Positions 1 to 7,454 of a stretch of DNA of 14,982 nt are shown in pieces; the stretch's first letter is position 1, and every line of letters starts with the position of its first letter. The notes beneath the pieces were generated by a model. That model had not been told where the DNA came from. It did not search any database and worked only from the letters and a program-made list of their open reading frames with translations. Source of the DNA: Barnesiella sp. (GTDB lineage Bacteria > Bacteroidota > Bacteroidia > Bacteroidales > Muribaculaceae); assembly GCA_014801065.1 (NCBI GenBank), contig JAAVEX010000055.1:1929-16910 (forward strand), written 5' to 3'. A program made the position numbers and the translations under genes.

Positions 1-1
1 C

Positions 2-109
2 TCGCTCCTTATAGCCCTGACAGTGGCCCTGACCATAGGAATGAACAGCCCGGAACGACGACACCTTCTAAGCTACATCCGCAATATAGGAAGCGATAAA
101 AAATCATAA
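2..109 (+). CDS. C-terminal fragment of an integral membrane protein (gene enters from the left)
   Basis: An open frame starts at the window edge and ends at TAA (107-109), giving about 35 residues. They begin with a hydrophobic stretch (SLLIALTVALTIGM), followed by a basic amphipathic tail (SPERRHLLSYIRNIGSDKKS). This is the usual look of a last transmembrane helix with a cytoplasmic positively charged tail. The ending resembles those of polysaccharide flippases of the MATE/Wzx type, but the fragment is too short to assign a family. A second frame is also open to 99 but encodes a polar, proline-rich peptide, so I prefer this one. The 5' part lies outside the window. Confidence 0.55.
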   Translation, partial: SLLIALTVALTIGMNSPERRHLLSYIRNIGSDKKS

Positions 110-154
110 CAGGGTCTTAACACAAAAATTTATCAGCTAAATTTAAACGTTTCT

Positions 155-196
155 CATAAAATTAAACAGTTTCTTAAAGATATTCGCTAATTTTAC
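155..196 (+). promoter_or_regulatory. Promoter region of the six-gene operon; block shared with dapB
   Basis: A Bacteroidetes-type -7 element, TAATTTTA (188-195), matches TAnnTTTG in all but the last base. It would start transcription about 50 bases before the ATG at 253. Upstream lies an AT-rich block with GTTTCT at 169-174. The stretch 155-196 aligns without gaps to 10398-10439 upstream of dapB, with 33 of 42 bases identical by my count, including the same 13-base spacing between GTTTCT and TAATTTT. A second upstream copy of the element (141-154) makes a direct repeat with a 20-base period. Confidence 0.6.
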
Positions 197-252
197 AGCT
201 GAAAGAGTGTGCTTTCAAAAACGTAATCAATCATCCTTCCAAACTATAAGCA

Positions 253-1302
253 ATGAACATCAGAAGAATCAGTCTGCTGCTGATCATAGCCGTGATCACC
301 TCAGTAGCGGTATCAGCTCAAAAACAGCACCCTGTCAACCAGCGCTTTGGCGTTGCATTCTACAATCTTGAAAACCTCTTCGACACCATCCCCAACAACC
401 CCCTCGGACGCGACGACGAGTTCACGCCACAAGGCAAAAACAAATGGGGCAGCAAAAAATATTGGGCCAAGATCAACAACCTGGCCACTGCCATCAGTCA
501 TTTCACATCGCCCAACACTCCGATGGGCCCCGCCATTATCGGCGTTTCGGAAATTGAAAACAGATCCGTGCTCGAAGATCTTGTAAAAGCAAAACCTATC
601 CGCCAGTGGATGCTCCAGGTGGTACACCACGATTCACCCGACCGCCGCGGTGTAGACGTAGGCCTGCTTTACAACCCCCGTCTGTTCAAAGTGGTCGACG
701 TGACCAACCACAGACTCGTGATCCCCGGCTATGAATCCTTCCTCACACGCGACCAAATGTGTGTGACCGGCATACTCGGCGGCGACACCATATCGGTGAT
801 CGTAAACCACTGGCCATCGCGTCTGGGCGGTCAGGAACAGTCGTCATATCTGCGCGAAGCCGCAGCTCAGCTCTCCAAAGATATAGCCGACTCACTCTGG
901 GCCATCCGCCCCAATCAGGGCGTGATCATAATGGGCGACCTCAACGACGACCCGCAGGACAAATCGTGTGCCGAGGTGCTCGGAGCCAAGAAAAAAGCAA
1001 AAGATGTGAAACCCCACGGCTTCTACAATCCTTGGTGGAAAAAACTCGACGACGGCATAGGTACTCTCGCCTACAAAGGGTCGTGGAATCTCTTCGACCA
1101 GATTATCGTCAGCGGAACCCTCCTGGGTGAATACTCCGGAAAGGGCCATCTCCACTATCGCTCGGGCCGAGTGCTTAATCTCGATTTCCTGAAGGACAAC
1201 GAAGGATCTCGTCAAGGCTACCCGCTCCGAACCCACGCCGGCGGAGTGTGGCTCAACGGCTATTCCGACCACTTCCCTACTGAAATATTCCTCGGCATGT
1301 AA
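253..1302 (+). CDS. Secreted endonuclease/exonuclease/phosphatase (EEP) family protein
   Basis: This 349-residue protein starts with a signal peptide (basic MNIRR, hydrophobic core to about residue 20, likely cleavage after VSA at 22), so it should act in the periplasm or outside. The rest is one DNase I-like EEP fold. Visible metal and catalytic positions are N38 (FYNLENLFD), E100 (VSEIEN), the VGLLYNP strand near 137-142, N185-H186 (VNHWPSR), D229 and N231 (MGDLNDDP), and the terminal S338-D339-H340. All hallmark residues are present, so it is probably an active Mg-dependent phosphodiesterase or phosphatase. The substrate (extracellular DNA, RNA, phospholipid or phosphosugar) cannot be read from sequence. 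It is the first gene of the operon, 17 bases before trmB. There is no Shine-Dalgarno sequence; the ATG is fixed by the signal peptide. Confidence 0.88.
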   Translation: MNIRRISLLLIIAVITSVAVSAQKQHPVNQRFGVAFYNLENLFDTIPNNPLGRDDEFTPQGKNKWGSKKYWAKINNLATAISHFTSPNTPMGPAIIGVSEIENRSVLEDLVKAKPIRQWMLQVVHHDSPDRRGVDVGLLYNPRLFKVVDVTNHRLVIPGYESFLTRDQMCVTGILGGDTISVIVNHWPSRLGGQEQSSYLREAAAQLSKDIADSLWAIRPNQGVIIMGDLNDDPQDKSCAEVLGAKKKAKDVKPHGFYNPWWKKLDDGIGTLAYKGSWNLFDQIIVSGTLLGEYSGKGHLHYRSGRVLNLDFLKDNEGSRQGYPLRTHAGGVWLNGYSDHFPTEIFLGM

Positions 1303-1319
1303 TCTCTCAGCCTACAGTC

Positions 1320-2099
1320 ATGGGAAAAAACAAACTTAAGAAATTCAGCGAAATGGAGCAGATGGACATTGTGTTTCAATATCCATGGGCCACGCTCCAA
1401 AACGAAGGCTTCCCGCTCAAAGGACGCTGGCACAGCGACTATTTCCACAACGACAATCCGATCGTGCTTGAACTCGGCTGCGGCAAAGGCGAGTACACCG
1501 TAGGGCTCGCCCGCGCACACGCCGACCGAAACTATATCGGAATCGACATAAAAGGAGCGAGAATGTGGACCGGCGCGCGCCAGGCCACGGCCGAAGGGCT
1601 GCGCAACGTGGCTTTTCTGCGAACCGACATCGAATTGCTCCCATACTTCTTCGCCCCCGGTGAGGTGGCCGAGATATGGATCACATTCCCCGACCCGCAG
1701 ATGAAGAAAACAAGAAAGCGTCTCACCTCCACCCGCTTCATGGAACTATACCGCAAAGTAATGACCGACCGAGGCGCAATCAACCTCAAATCGGACAGCC
1801 CGTTTCTCTACACCTACACCGGAATCATGGCCCGCGAAAACAATTTACCGATAGTGACCGACACTGCCGACCTATATGCTTCAGGACTCGATTCCGACAT
1901 ACTCAGCATACGCACCTACTACGAACAGCAATGGCTCGACCGCGGACTCACCATCAAATATCTGCGTTTCCTGCTCCCCGCTGCCGGCGAACTGACCGAG
2001 CCCGATGTAGAAATCGAACACGACACCTACCGCAGCTTCTCGCGCGGTGAACTTCAGTGTCCCCACCTTTGTTCTCCCAAAGTGACAAAGAAATCATAG
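1320..2099 (+). CDS. trmB: tRNA (guanine-N7-)-methyltransferase TrmB
   Basis: The 259-residue cytoplasmic protein belongs to the TrmB family, which transfers a methyl group from SAM to N7 of G46 in the tRNA variable loop. The SAM-binding motif I is at 50-57 (LELGCGKG), the acidic residue of motif II is D76 (GIDIKG), and D103 follows in RTDIELL. The family signature [12 protein letters not shown] sits at 123-134, and the C-terminal [11 protein letters not shown] (199-209) matches the conserved T-x-Y-E region. A basic N-terminus (MGKNKLKK) is typical of Bacteroidetes copies. It lies 17 bases after the EEP gene and 11 bases before the mrp start, so it is cotranscribed. No Shine-Dalgarno sequence is visible. 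Confidence 0.93.
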   Translation: MGKNKLKKFSEMEQMDIVFQYPWATLQNEGFPLKGRWHSDYFHNDNPIVLELGCGKGEYTVGLARAHADRNYIGIDIKGARMWTGARQATAEGLRNVAFLRTDIELLPYFFAPGEVAEIWITFPDPQMKKTRKRLTSTRFMELYRKVMTDRGAINLKSDSPFLYTYTGIMARENNLPIVTDTADLYASGLDSDILSIRTYYEQQWLDRGLTIKYLRFLLPAAGELTEPDVEIEHDTYRSFSRGELQCPHLCSPKVTKKS

Positions 2100-2110
2100 A
2101 CAAATACCCA

Positions 2111-3214
2111 ATGGAACGACTTTATCCTCAATTGATCATAGACACGCTCAAAACCGTGCGCTATCCCGGTTCGGGAGCCGACATCGTTGAGAGCGGCATG
2201 CTGGCCGACGATCTCCGCATCGACGGCCAAAAAGTGAGCTTTTCCATCATATTCCCCAAAAATCCCGATCCTTTCGCCCGCTCGCTGATGAAAGCGGCCG
2301 AAGCGGCCATACACCGCGAAATCTCCCCCGAAGTGGAGGTGACGATCACCCCGCAGTATGCCGTAGCGGCAAAGCCGGAGAAAGCCCCCGCACTCCCCGG
2401 CGTGAAAAACATAATCGGCATATCCTCCGGCAAAGGAGGCGTGGGCAAGAGCACCGTGGCGAGCAACCTTGCCGTAGCGCTGGCCCGCGAAGGCTACAAA
2501 GTGGGGCTGCTCGACGCCGACATCTTCGGCCCTTCTGTGCCAAAAATGTTTGGTCTGGAAGACGAAACACTCTACATGCACGAAGTAGACGGCCGACAGC
2601 TCATCATCCCTGCCGAACGCTATGGCGTGAAAGTGCTGTCGATCGGATTTCTCGTTGACCGCAACGCCCCGGTGCTTTGGCGCGGTTCCATGGCCTCCAA
2701 CGCCCTGCGCCAGCTCATCGAAGAAGCCGACTGGGGTCAGCTCGACTATTTCCTCATCGATATGCCTCCCGGCACGAGCGACATCCATCTGACTCTTGTT
2801 CAGACACTCGCCATGACAGGAGTGGTAGTGGTCAGCACTCCTCAGCAAGTAGCTCTCGCCGATGCCCGCAAAGGAATAGCCATGTTTCTCGGCGATAAAA
2901 TCAACGTCCCCGTGCTCGGTCTTGTTGAAAACATGGCCTGGTTCACTCCCGAAAAACATCCCGACGAACGCTACTACATCTTCGGACGCGATGGCGGTGT
3001 GGAACTCGCACGCGAACTCCACATTCCTCTGCTCGCCCAGATTCCGATCGTGGGGTCGATATGCGATGGCGGCGACGGCGGCGAGCCTATAGCGCTTAAG
3101 GACACCATCACCGGACAGGCTTTCATGCATCTTGCCCACGAAGTGATCGACGCGACAGACAAGCGCAACAACGATCTCCCTCCAACGGTGAAGGTCAACG
3201 TAACAAAAAAATAG
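2111..3214 (+). CDS. mrp: Mrp/NBP35 (ApbC) family P-loop ATPase, Fe-S carrier type, without CxxC
   Basis: The protein is 367 residues from the ATG at 2111. The frame is open to an earlier ATG at 2057, but that lies inside trmB, and homologues begin at the M-x-x-L-Y-P sequence, so I chose 2111. Residues 1 to about 80 are the FSCA/DUF59 domain often fused to Mrp proteins. The ParA/MinD-like ATPase follows, with the deviant Walker A GKGGVGKST (107-115), DADIFGPS (135-142) and Walker B DMPPGTSD (217-224). Family members carry and transfer Fe-S clusters to apoproteins. The family's usual C-terminal CxxC, which bridges a 4Fe-4S cluster, is not present: the segment after ENM (273-275) reads AWFTPEKHPDERYYIFG, and the only cysteine in the protein is C318. 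Cluster carriage is therefore uncertain. It lies five bases before the radical SAM gene. Confidence 0.9.
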   Translation: MERLYPQLIIDTLKTVRYPGSGADIVESGMLADDLRIDGQKVSFSIIFPKNPDPFARSLMKAAEAAIHREISPEVEVTITPQYAVAAKPEKAPALPGVKNIIGISSGKGGVGKSTVASNLAVALAREGYKVGLLDADIFGPSVPKMFGLEDETLYMHEVDGRQLIIPAERYGVKVLSIGFLVDRNAPVLWRGSMASNALRQLIEEADWGQLDYFLIDMPPGTSDIHLTLVQTLAMTGVVVVSTPQQVALADARKGIAMFLGDKINVPVLGLVENMAWFTPEKHPDERYYIFGRDGGVELARELHIPLLAQIPIVGSICDGGDGGEPIALKDTITGQAFMHLAHEVIDATDKRNNDLPPTVKVNVTKK

Positions 3215-3219
3215 CCCCG

Positions 3220-3996
3220 ATGCAGACCGTACTATTCCACGACACCATCTTCGGCCCGATACATTCGCGCAGACTCGGCTCATCGCTCGGCATCAACCTC
3301 TCGCCGCGCGACGGCAAAGTGTGTACGTTTGACTGTCTATATTGCGAAGCCGGTTTCAACGCTCAGGGCCCCGGCAAAACGGGTCTGCCCCGACGGACAG
3401 AAGTGGCCGAACTGCTCGAAGCCAAACTCCGGCAGATGAAAGAGAATGGCCAACCGCTCGACGTGATCACCTTTTCCGGCAACGGCGAGCCAACGGTCCA
3501 CCCCGAGTTTGAAGGAATTATTGACGATACCATACGTCTGCGCGACGCCTATTTCCCCGATGTTAAAATCAGCGTGTTGAGCAATTCCACCCGTCTTGGA
3601 AGCGAAAGCGTTGACCGCGCCCTCCTTCGCGTCGACAATAACATTTTGAAACTCGACTCAGCCATCACCTCAACCATTCATACCCTCGACCGCCCAACCA
3701 ATCCCGATTTCACAGCCGAATCGGTCATTGACCGCATAGCCGCCTTCGGCAAGCAGTGCATCGTGCAGACAATGCTTCTGCGAGGCTCCTACGAAGGGAA
3801 AACGATCGACAACACCACGGCTGAGGAGATCGATGCGCTCATTGAAGCCTATCGCCGCATCAACCCCGACCGGGTGATGCTCTACTCGATAGACCGGCGC
3901 ACTCCGGCCCGCGATCTTGTGAAAATAGAAACCGACCAACTCGAATCCATTGCCCGTCGCATACGCGAAGCAGGCATCAACGTAACGGTTAGCTGA
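3220..3996 (+). CDS. Small radical SAM protein (COG0731-like)
   Basis: The 258-residue cytoplasmic protein has a radical SAM core. C35, C39 and C42 form the CX3CX2C motif (CTFDCLYC) that binds the 4Fe-4S cluster and SAM. FSGNGEPT (85-92) is the GGEP-like SAM-binding strand, and SNSTRLG and LKLDSA continue the barrel. The N-terminal signature FGPIHSRRLGSSLGIN (11-26) is typical of a compact bacterial group of Fe-S oxidoreductases in COG0731, whose substrate is not known to me. No SPASM or other auxiliary cluster domain follows. The gene starts five bases after mrp and stops two bases before the first LD-carboxypeptidase. The mrp-radical SAM adjacency fits a client relationship in cluster delivery, but that is inference. 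Confidence 0.87.
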   Translation: MQTVLFHDTIFGPIHSRRLGSSLGINLSPRDGKVCTFDCLYCEAGFNAQGPGKTGLPRRTEVAELLEAKLRQMKENGQPLDVITFSGNGEPTVHPEFEGIIDDTIRLRDAYFPDVKISVLSNSTRLGSESVDRALLRVDNNILKLDSAITSTIHTLDRPTNPDFTAESVIDRIAAFGKQCIVQTMLLRGSYEGKTIDNTTAEEIDALIEAYRRINPDRVMLYSIDRRTPARDLVKIETDQLESIARRIREAGINVTVS

Positions 3997-3998
3997 CT

Positions 3999-5039
3999 AT
4001 GTTAAAACGCCTGATTCTCACCTGCCTGCTTCTTGCGCCAGCGCTGACGCAAATACGGGCAAACGAAGAGTGTGACACTCTCTCCGACAAGAGAGTGACC
4101 ATGTATATATCCGATCGTCCGGCCATAATCGAATCAGACCGGATTGTCACCCCTCCGTCGCTCCGGCCCGGCGACATGATAGCCATTGTCACTCCGGCAA
4201 GTGCCGCGCCCGGCTATGACTACTCAGGCATGGTGCGCATAATCGAATCGATGGGCTACAATGCCTACGTAGCTCCTCATGCACGCGGACGCAGCGGAAG
4301 CTACAGTGGCACCAAAAGCCAACGCCTCAGCGATCTGTCGGAAGCGCTGACCAACCCCGAAGTGCGCGCGATCATCTGCACGCGCGGAGGCTACGGAGCC
4401 ATACATCTGCTCGACGATCTCGATGAGCTGCCCCTTGCCGACGATCCCAAATGGATAGTGGGATTCAGCGATATATCCGCGCTCCACGCTCTCATGCAGC
4501 GCCACGGGATCGCTTCGCTCCACGCTCCGATGGGATGCAACCTGAAATATCATTCAGGCGAGCTCAGCCCAAGCGTAAAGGCAATGTTTGCAATGCTTGA
4601 AGGTAAACACGCCACCTACGAGATAAACCACAACTCGCTTAACCGCAACGGCGAAACGATGGGCACGCTTGTGGGAGGTAATCTGGCCGTGCTCGACGGG
4701 CTTATCTCAACACGCTTCGATGTTATCCGACCGAACACCATCCTCTTCATTGAGGATGTGGCCGAGCCGGTCTATAAAATCGAACGCCAGCTCTATCGGC
4801 TGAAACTGAGTGGAGTATTGGAAAATCTCGCCGGACTTATTGTGGGTGATTTCACAGAAACCCACGGCGACGAAAACTATCGCGCAATGGAAATCATGAT
4901 CCGCGATATGGTGAAAGACTATGATTATCCGGTGGCGTTCGGTGTACCGGCCGGACATGCGCGCGTCAACATCCCCCTGATCCTCGGCGCTCCGGTGATG
5001 CTGGAAGTCAGCGATGAAGGCACCACTATCACACAATGA
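3999..5039 (+). CDS. Signal-peptide-bearing S66 family LD-carboxypeptidase
   Basis: The 346-residue protein belongs to peptidase family S66, whose members cleave the L-Dap-D-Ala (LD) bond of murein tetrapeptides to release D-Ala. By comparison with E. coli LdcA the triad is S157 (GFSDISALH), E252 (FIEDVAEP) and H320 (PAGHARVNIPL). The family motif CTRGGYGA is at 127-134. Residues 1-22 look like a signal peptide (MLKRLILTCLLLAPAL, then IRA/NE), followed by about 30 extra residues before the S66 domain begins near 53 (PSLRPGD). It is therefore probably periplasmic, unlike the cytoplasmic E. coli enzyme. It overlaps the next S66 gene by four bases (ATGA). A repeat able to form alternative hairpins lies at 4067-4097, just after the signal-peptide codons. 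Confidence 0.9.
   Translation: MLKRLILTCLLLAPALTQIRANEECDTLSDKRVTMYISDRPAIIESDRIVTPPSLRPGDMIAIVTPASAAPGYDYSGMVRIIESMGYNAYVAPHARGRSGSYSGTKSQRLSDLSEALTNPEVRAIICTRGGYGAIHLLDDLDELPLADDPKWIVGFSDISALHALMQRHGIASLHAPMGCNLKYHSGELSPSVKAMFAMLEGKHATYEINHNSLNRNGETMGTLVGGNLAVLDGLISTRFDVIRPNTILFIEDVAEPVYKIERQLYRLKLSGVLENLAGLIVGDFTETHGDENYRAMEIMIRDMVKDYDYPVAFGVPAGHARVNIPLILGAPVMLEVSDEGTTITQ
4067..4097 (+). repeat. Overlapping inverted repeats inside the first S66 gene
   Basis: Three short segments lie side by side: AGAGTGT (4067-4073), ACACTCTC (4075-4082) and GAGAGTG (4091-4097). The middle one is complementary both to the first, with a short loop, and to the third, through a 7-bp stem with an 8-base loop, so the two hairpins exclude each other. 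They fall at codons 23-33, directly after the signal peptide. No function is proven, and the repeat could be a chance product of coding sequence. Confidence 0.35.
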
Positions 5040-5953
5040 CCCGCTCCCTGATCATTCCTCCACCCTTACAACCCGGCAGCCGCATAGCCATAGTCTCGCC
5101 GGCAGGACGCGCGCGGCCCGATGATGTGGCCTCAGCCGTGACACTGCTCGCAACTGAAGGATTTGAACCGGTGGTGATGCCCCACGCCATGGGTGTGTCA
5201 GGATCATTCTCAGCCACCACTGACCATCGACTTGCCGATCTCTCCAACGCCCTGCTGTCCGACGAAATAGATGCCGTGATCTGCACGCGAGGTGGTTATG
5301 GTGCAGTTCATCTTCTCGACAGGCTCGACTCCCTGCCGCTGCGCCGGTCAGCCAAATGGCTTGTAGGATTCAGCGACATAACGGCTCTCCATGGCCTGCT
5401 TGCCCACCATGGCATAGCATCAATCCACGGCCCTATGGCCAAGCACATCTCTGCCAACGGGGGCAAAAATCCTGATTTTCGACATCTGCTTGACATACTG
5501 AAGGGAATCCCGCCCACATATCGCATCCCGCCTCATCCGCTCAACCGTCCCGGAAAGGCCGGAGCGCCGCTGGCAGGTGGAAATTTGGCCGTAGCATCGT
5601 CGCTGACGGCCACACGCTTCGATATGCTGCGCCCGGGGAGCATCCTCTTTATTGAAGATATAGCCGAACCGATCTACAAAGTGGAGCGCATGCTCTATCA
5701 GTTGCAACTGAGCGGTGTGCTTCCGTCGCTGGCCGCACTCTTGGTGGGGAGCTTCACCAACTATCCCCCCGACATCAACCATCCCGATATGGAATCAATG
5801 ATCCGGCAGATGGTAGATAAATATGACTATCCTGTAGCGTTCGGCCTACCGGCAGGCCACGGCCCGCGCGCACTCCCTCTTGTTCTTTCGGCCCCGACTT
5901 CAGTGACGGTCGATCCATCCGACGGACTGACGATCATCAGCGAGTGGCCCTGA
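5036..5953 (+). CDS. Cytoplasmic S66 family LD-carboxypeptidase (paralogue of the preceding gene)
   Basis: This 305-residue paralogue of the preceding gene has no signal peptide: it begins MTRSLIIPPP and enters the S66 domain at once. The catalytic residues are S113 (GFSDITALHG), E207 (FIEDIAEP) and H275 (PAGHGPRALPL), with CTRGGYGA at 83-90. Its length fits the cytoplasmic LdcA enzymes that convert recycled murein tetrapeptide to tripeptide. The ATG overlaps the upstream stop in ATGA, which suggests translational coupling. Its 3' end runs 17 bases into the convergent exporter gene. The two neighbours share most motif blocks and look like a tandem duplication whose copies now work in two compartments. 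Confidence 0.9.
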   Translation: MTRSLIIPPPLQPGSRIAIVSPAGRARPDDVASAVTLLATEGFEPVVMPHAMGVSGSFSATTDHRLADLSNALLSDEIDAVICTRGGYGAVHLLDRLDSLPLRRSAKWLVGFSDITALHGLLAHHGIASIHGPMAKHISANGGKNPDFRHLLDILKGIPPTYRIPPHPLNRPGKAGAPLAGGNLAVASSLTATRFDMLRPGSILFIEDIAEPIYKVERMLYQLQLSGVLPSLAALLVGSFTNYPPDINHPDMESMIRQMVDKYDYPVAFGLPAGHGPRALPLVLSAPTSVTVDPSDGLTIISEWP

Positions 5954-6431
5954 AAGCCACCTTTTTCAGTAAGAAAATAGGAGTAGTGGCTCCAAGCACC
6001 ATAGCCACGATTATGGCTATGGCCATCAGACCGTTGAATCCGAACATATACAGATAGTGTGTGGCCTGCGCCTCGGTCGAAGCGCTGAGTGATCCCACAA
6101 ACCCCTCGACCATGCGGTAGGCATACATTCCGGGGATCATGGGGAGCATCGATGGATACAGACAAGCCTCGGCCGGAACCCTGACCACCGGCGCGAGCAA
6201 AACCGCCACAAACCCTACCACAAGAGAGGCGGCAGTCGAGGCTACCACTATATTAAGCGCCGGTCCCGAAGGGTTCATCAGAATCCAGCGCACGGCATAA
6301 CCGATCGCAGCAGCTATGGCGCAGACAAAAAATGTGCGGCGGGGAGTGTGGCTGATAGTGGAAAATCCAATAGCAGCCATTGCGGCAAAAAGTCCGCCCT
6401 CCAATATCTTATATATGATCTGCGACTCCAT
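5937..6431 (-). CDS. Threonine/serine exporter, small subunit (ThrE_2/YjjB-like)
   Basis: The 164-residue membrane protein has about four to five hydrophobic segments (roughly 10-24, 34-50, 60-82, 130-155) and the conserved PSMLPMIPGMYAYR (93-106) of the ThrE_2 (DUF3815) family. In fused ThrE this is the C-terminal half. In split systems such as YjjP/YjjB it pairs with the larger subunit, which here is encoded immediately upstream with one intervening base. The likely role is proton-driven export of threonine, serine or a related small metabolite (YjjPB of E. coli exports succinate), so the substrate is open. It is the last gene of the minus-strand operon, and its stop codon lies inside the end of the convergent S66 gene. 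Confidence 0.82.
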   Translation of the reverse strand: MESQIIYKILEGGLFAAMAAIGFSTISHTPRRTFFVCAIAAAIGYAVRWILMNPSGPALNIVVASTAASLVVGFVAVLLAPVVRVPAEACLYPSMLPMIPGMYAYRMVEGFVGSLSASTEAQATHYLYMFGFNGLMAIAIIVAMVLGATTPIFLLKKVAFRATR

Positions 6432-6432
6432 G

Positions 6433-7200
6433 TCAGATAGGTTTTAGATTCATGATCATAAGCCCCGCACACAGTCCGAGCGAGAGGCATCCCGTGAGGA
6501 TAAGCGCATCCATAAACCGATAGAACGCACACAGATAGTGGCGTGCAATCATATCGCTTGCCGAATTGATATACGGCACTCCGGGAATCAGATAGAGCAC
6601 ACTTGTGGCGAGCGCTATGCCCGGCGTATCGCCGAGCGAAAACACCAAAGCAGATGCCGAAAGCGTGGACGACAGCATGGCACACAAAAAGAACACCACG
6701 CGCTGGTCGAGCTTCCTGCCCGTCAACACAGTCTTCAGAATAAAGCCCGCCATGGTCGATAGAAACACCACTGCCATAGCTGCGGCATCGCCACCAAACA
6801 GCCGGCAGAAAGAAGCATTGGCAAGCGATACGAGCAACAGCGTGGTCCACTCCACGCTATATCTACGCGAGATTATATGATAGAACTGATGGCGCGCCGA
6901 GTCTATCGACAATTGGTTGTCGACCACGTTCCAACTGAGCGCGCTCAAACGAGAATTTAGATCGAAATTGATGGCACACGGACGCAACGATGTGGTGAGC
7001 GCCACGCACTCATGCGGCTCCTCCCGTCCGGTTAGCACTATTGTGGCATGACGCGGAAGCAGAGTGAGGTCGATATCATAGCCAAAGTGATGGGCTATAC
7101 GGTCCACGTTTTTCTCGATTCGTGTACACGTGGCTCCGCATCCCCAAAGCCATTTGACATAGTCGGCCAGAAAGTGAGCAACAGTTTCGGTGGAATTCAT
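6433..7200 (-). CDS. Threonine/serine exporter, large subunit (ThrE_1/YjjP-like, DUF1212)
   Basis: The 255-residue protein has a soluble N-terminal part (about 1-112) with the DUF1212 pattern: GCGATCTRIEKNVDRIA (20-36), a T-rich strand near 52-57, and LNSRLSAL (81-88). Five hydrophobic helices follow (about 116-134, 138-156, 167-187, 193-210, 226-250). LIPGVPYINSASDMIARHYL (204-223) matches the conserved P-G-x-P-x-x-N-x-x-x-D loop of the family. It would form one transporter with the ThrE_2-like protein encoded directly downstream. A small membrane-protein gene lies 17 bases upstream, so the three are probably cotranscribed. Confidence 0.85.
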   Translation of the reverse strand: MNSTETVAHFLADYVKWLWGCGATCTRIEKNVDRIAHHFGYDIDLTLLPRHATIVLTGREEPHECVALTTSLRPCAINFDLNSRLSALSWNVVDNQLSIDSARHQFYHIISRRYSVEWTTLLLVSLANASFCRLFGGDAAAMAVVFLSTMAGFILKTVLTGRKLDQRVVFFLCAMLSSTLSASALVFSLGDTPGIALATSVLYLIPGVPYINSASDMIARHYLCAFYRFMDALILTGCLSLGLCAGLMIMNLKPI

Positions 7201-7217
7201 CGTTTATAAACCGTTAC

Positions 7218-7442
7218 TTAGAGGTCTTCATAATCATCCTGCAGAGACTCGTCGTTATCGTTGGAAGGGTCGCCGGGAGCAAACACCATTTCGCGTTCGT
7301 GGCCCATCGATATAAAGGAATGAGCGTGGCGATGCTGACATTTGCGGCGCGTGACCAGATAGTGAATAAAATCAATGGCAAAAATCAGAAGTACGAAAGC
7401 AACGATGCCGTACCATATAATCATTGGGTGTGTCATAGCCAT
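7218..7442 (-). CDS. Small single-pass membrane protein of unknown function
   Basis: From the ATG at 7442 this is 74 residues: a short N-terminus, one clear transmembrane helix (about 7-27, IIWYGIVAFVLLIFAIDF), a basic and histidine-rich patch (RRKCQHRHAHS), and a strongly acidic C-terminus (DPSNDNDESLQDDYEDL). The polarity suggests N-out/C-in. The frame is open to ATG 7487, but that codon lies inside the inverted repeat at 7455-7491, so 7442 (or ATG 7436) is more likely. I do not recognise a family. It precedes the two exporter genes by 17 bases and might be an accessory subunit, which is inference from position only. Confidence 0.6.
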   Translation of the reverse strand: MAMTHPMIIWYGIVAFVLLIFAIDFIHYLVTRRKCQHRHAHSFISMGHEREMVFAPGDPSNDNDESLQDDYEDL

Positions 7443-7454
7443 ACAGTTAGTTAA

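Noticed and set aside
2057..2110. An 18-residue N-terminal extension of the Mrp protein
   Set aside because: It lies entirely or mostly inside trmB in another frame, and the family N-terminus begins at the ATG at 2111.
2054..3283. A 409-codon open frame on the minus strand, longer than the mrp gene it faces
   Set aside because: It is a shadow of mrp. Its product is rich in His, Gly and Arg with no recognisable domain, while the plus strand has all Mrp motifs. Codon bias in GC-balanced Bacteroidales genes often leaves such antisense frames open.
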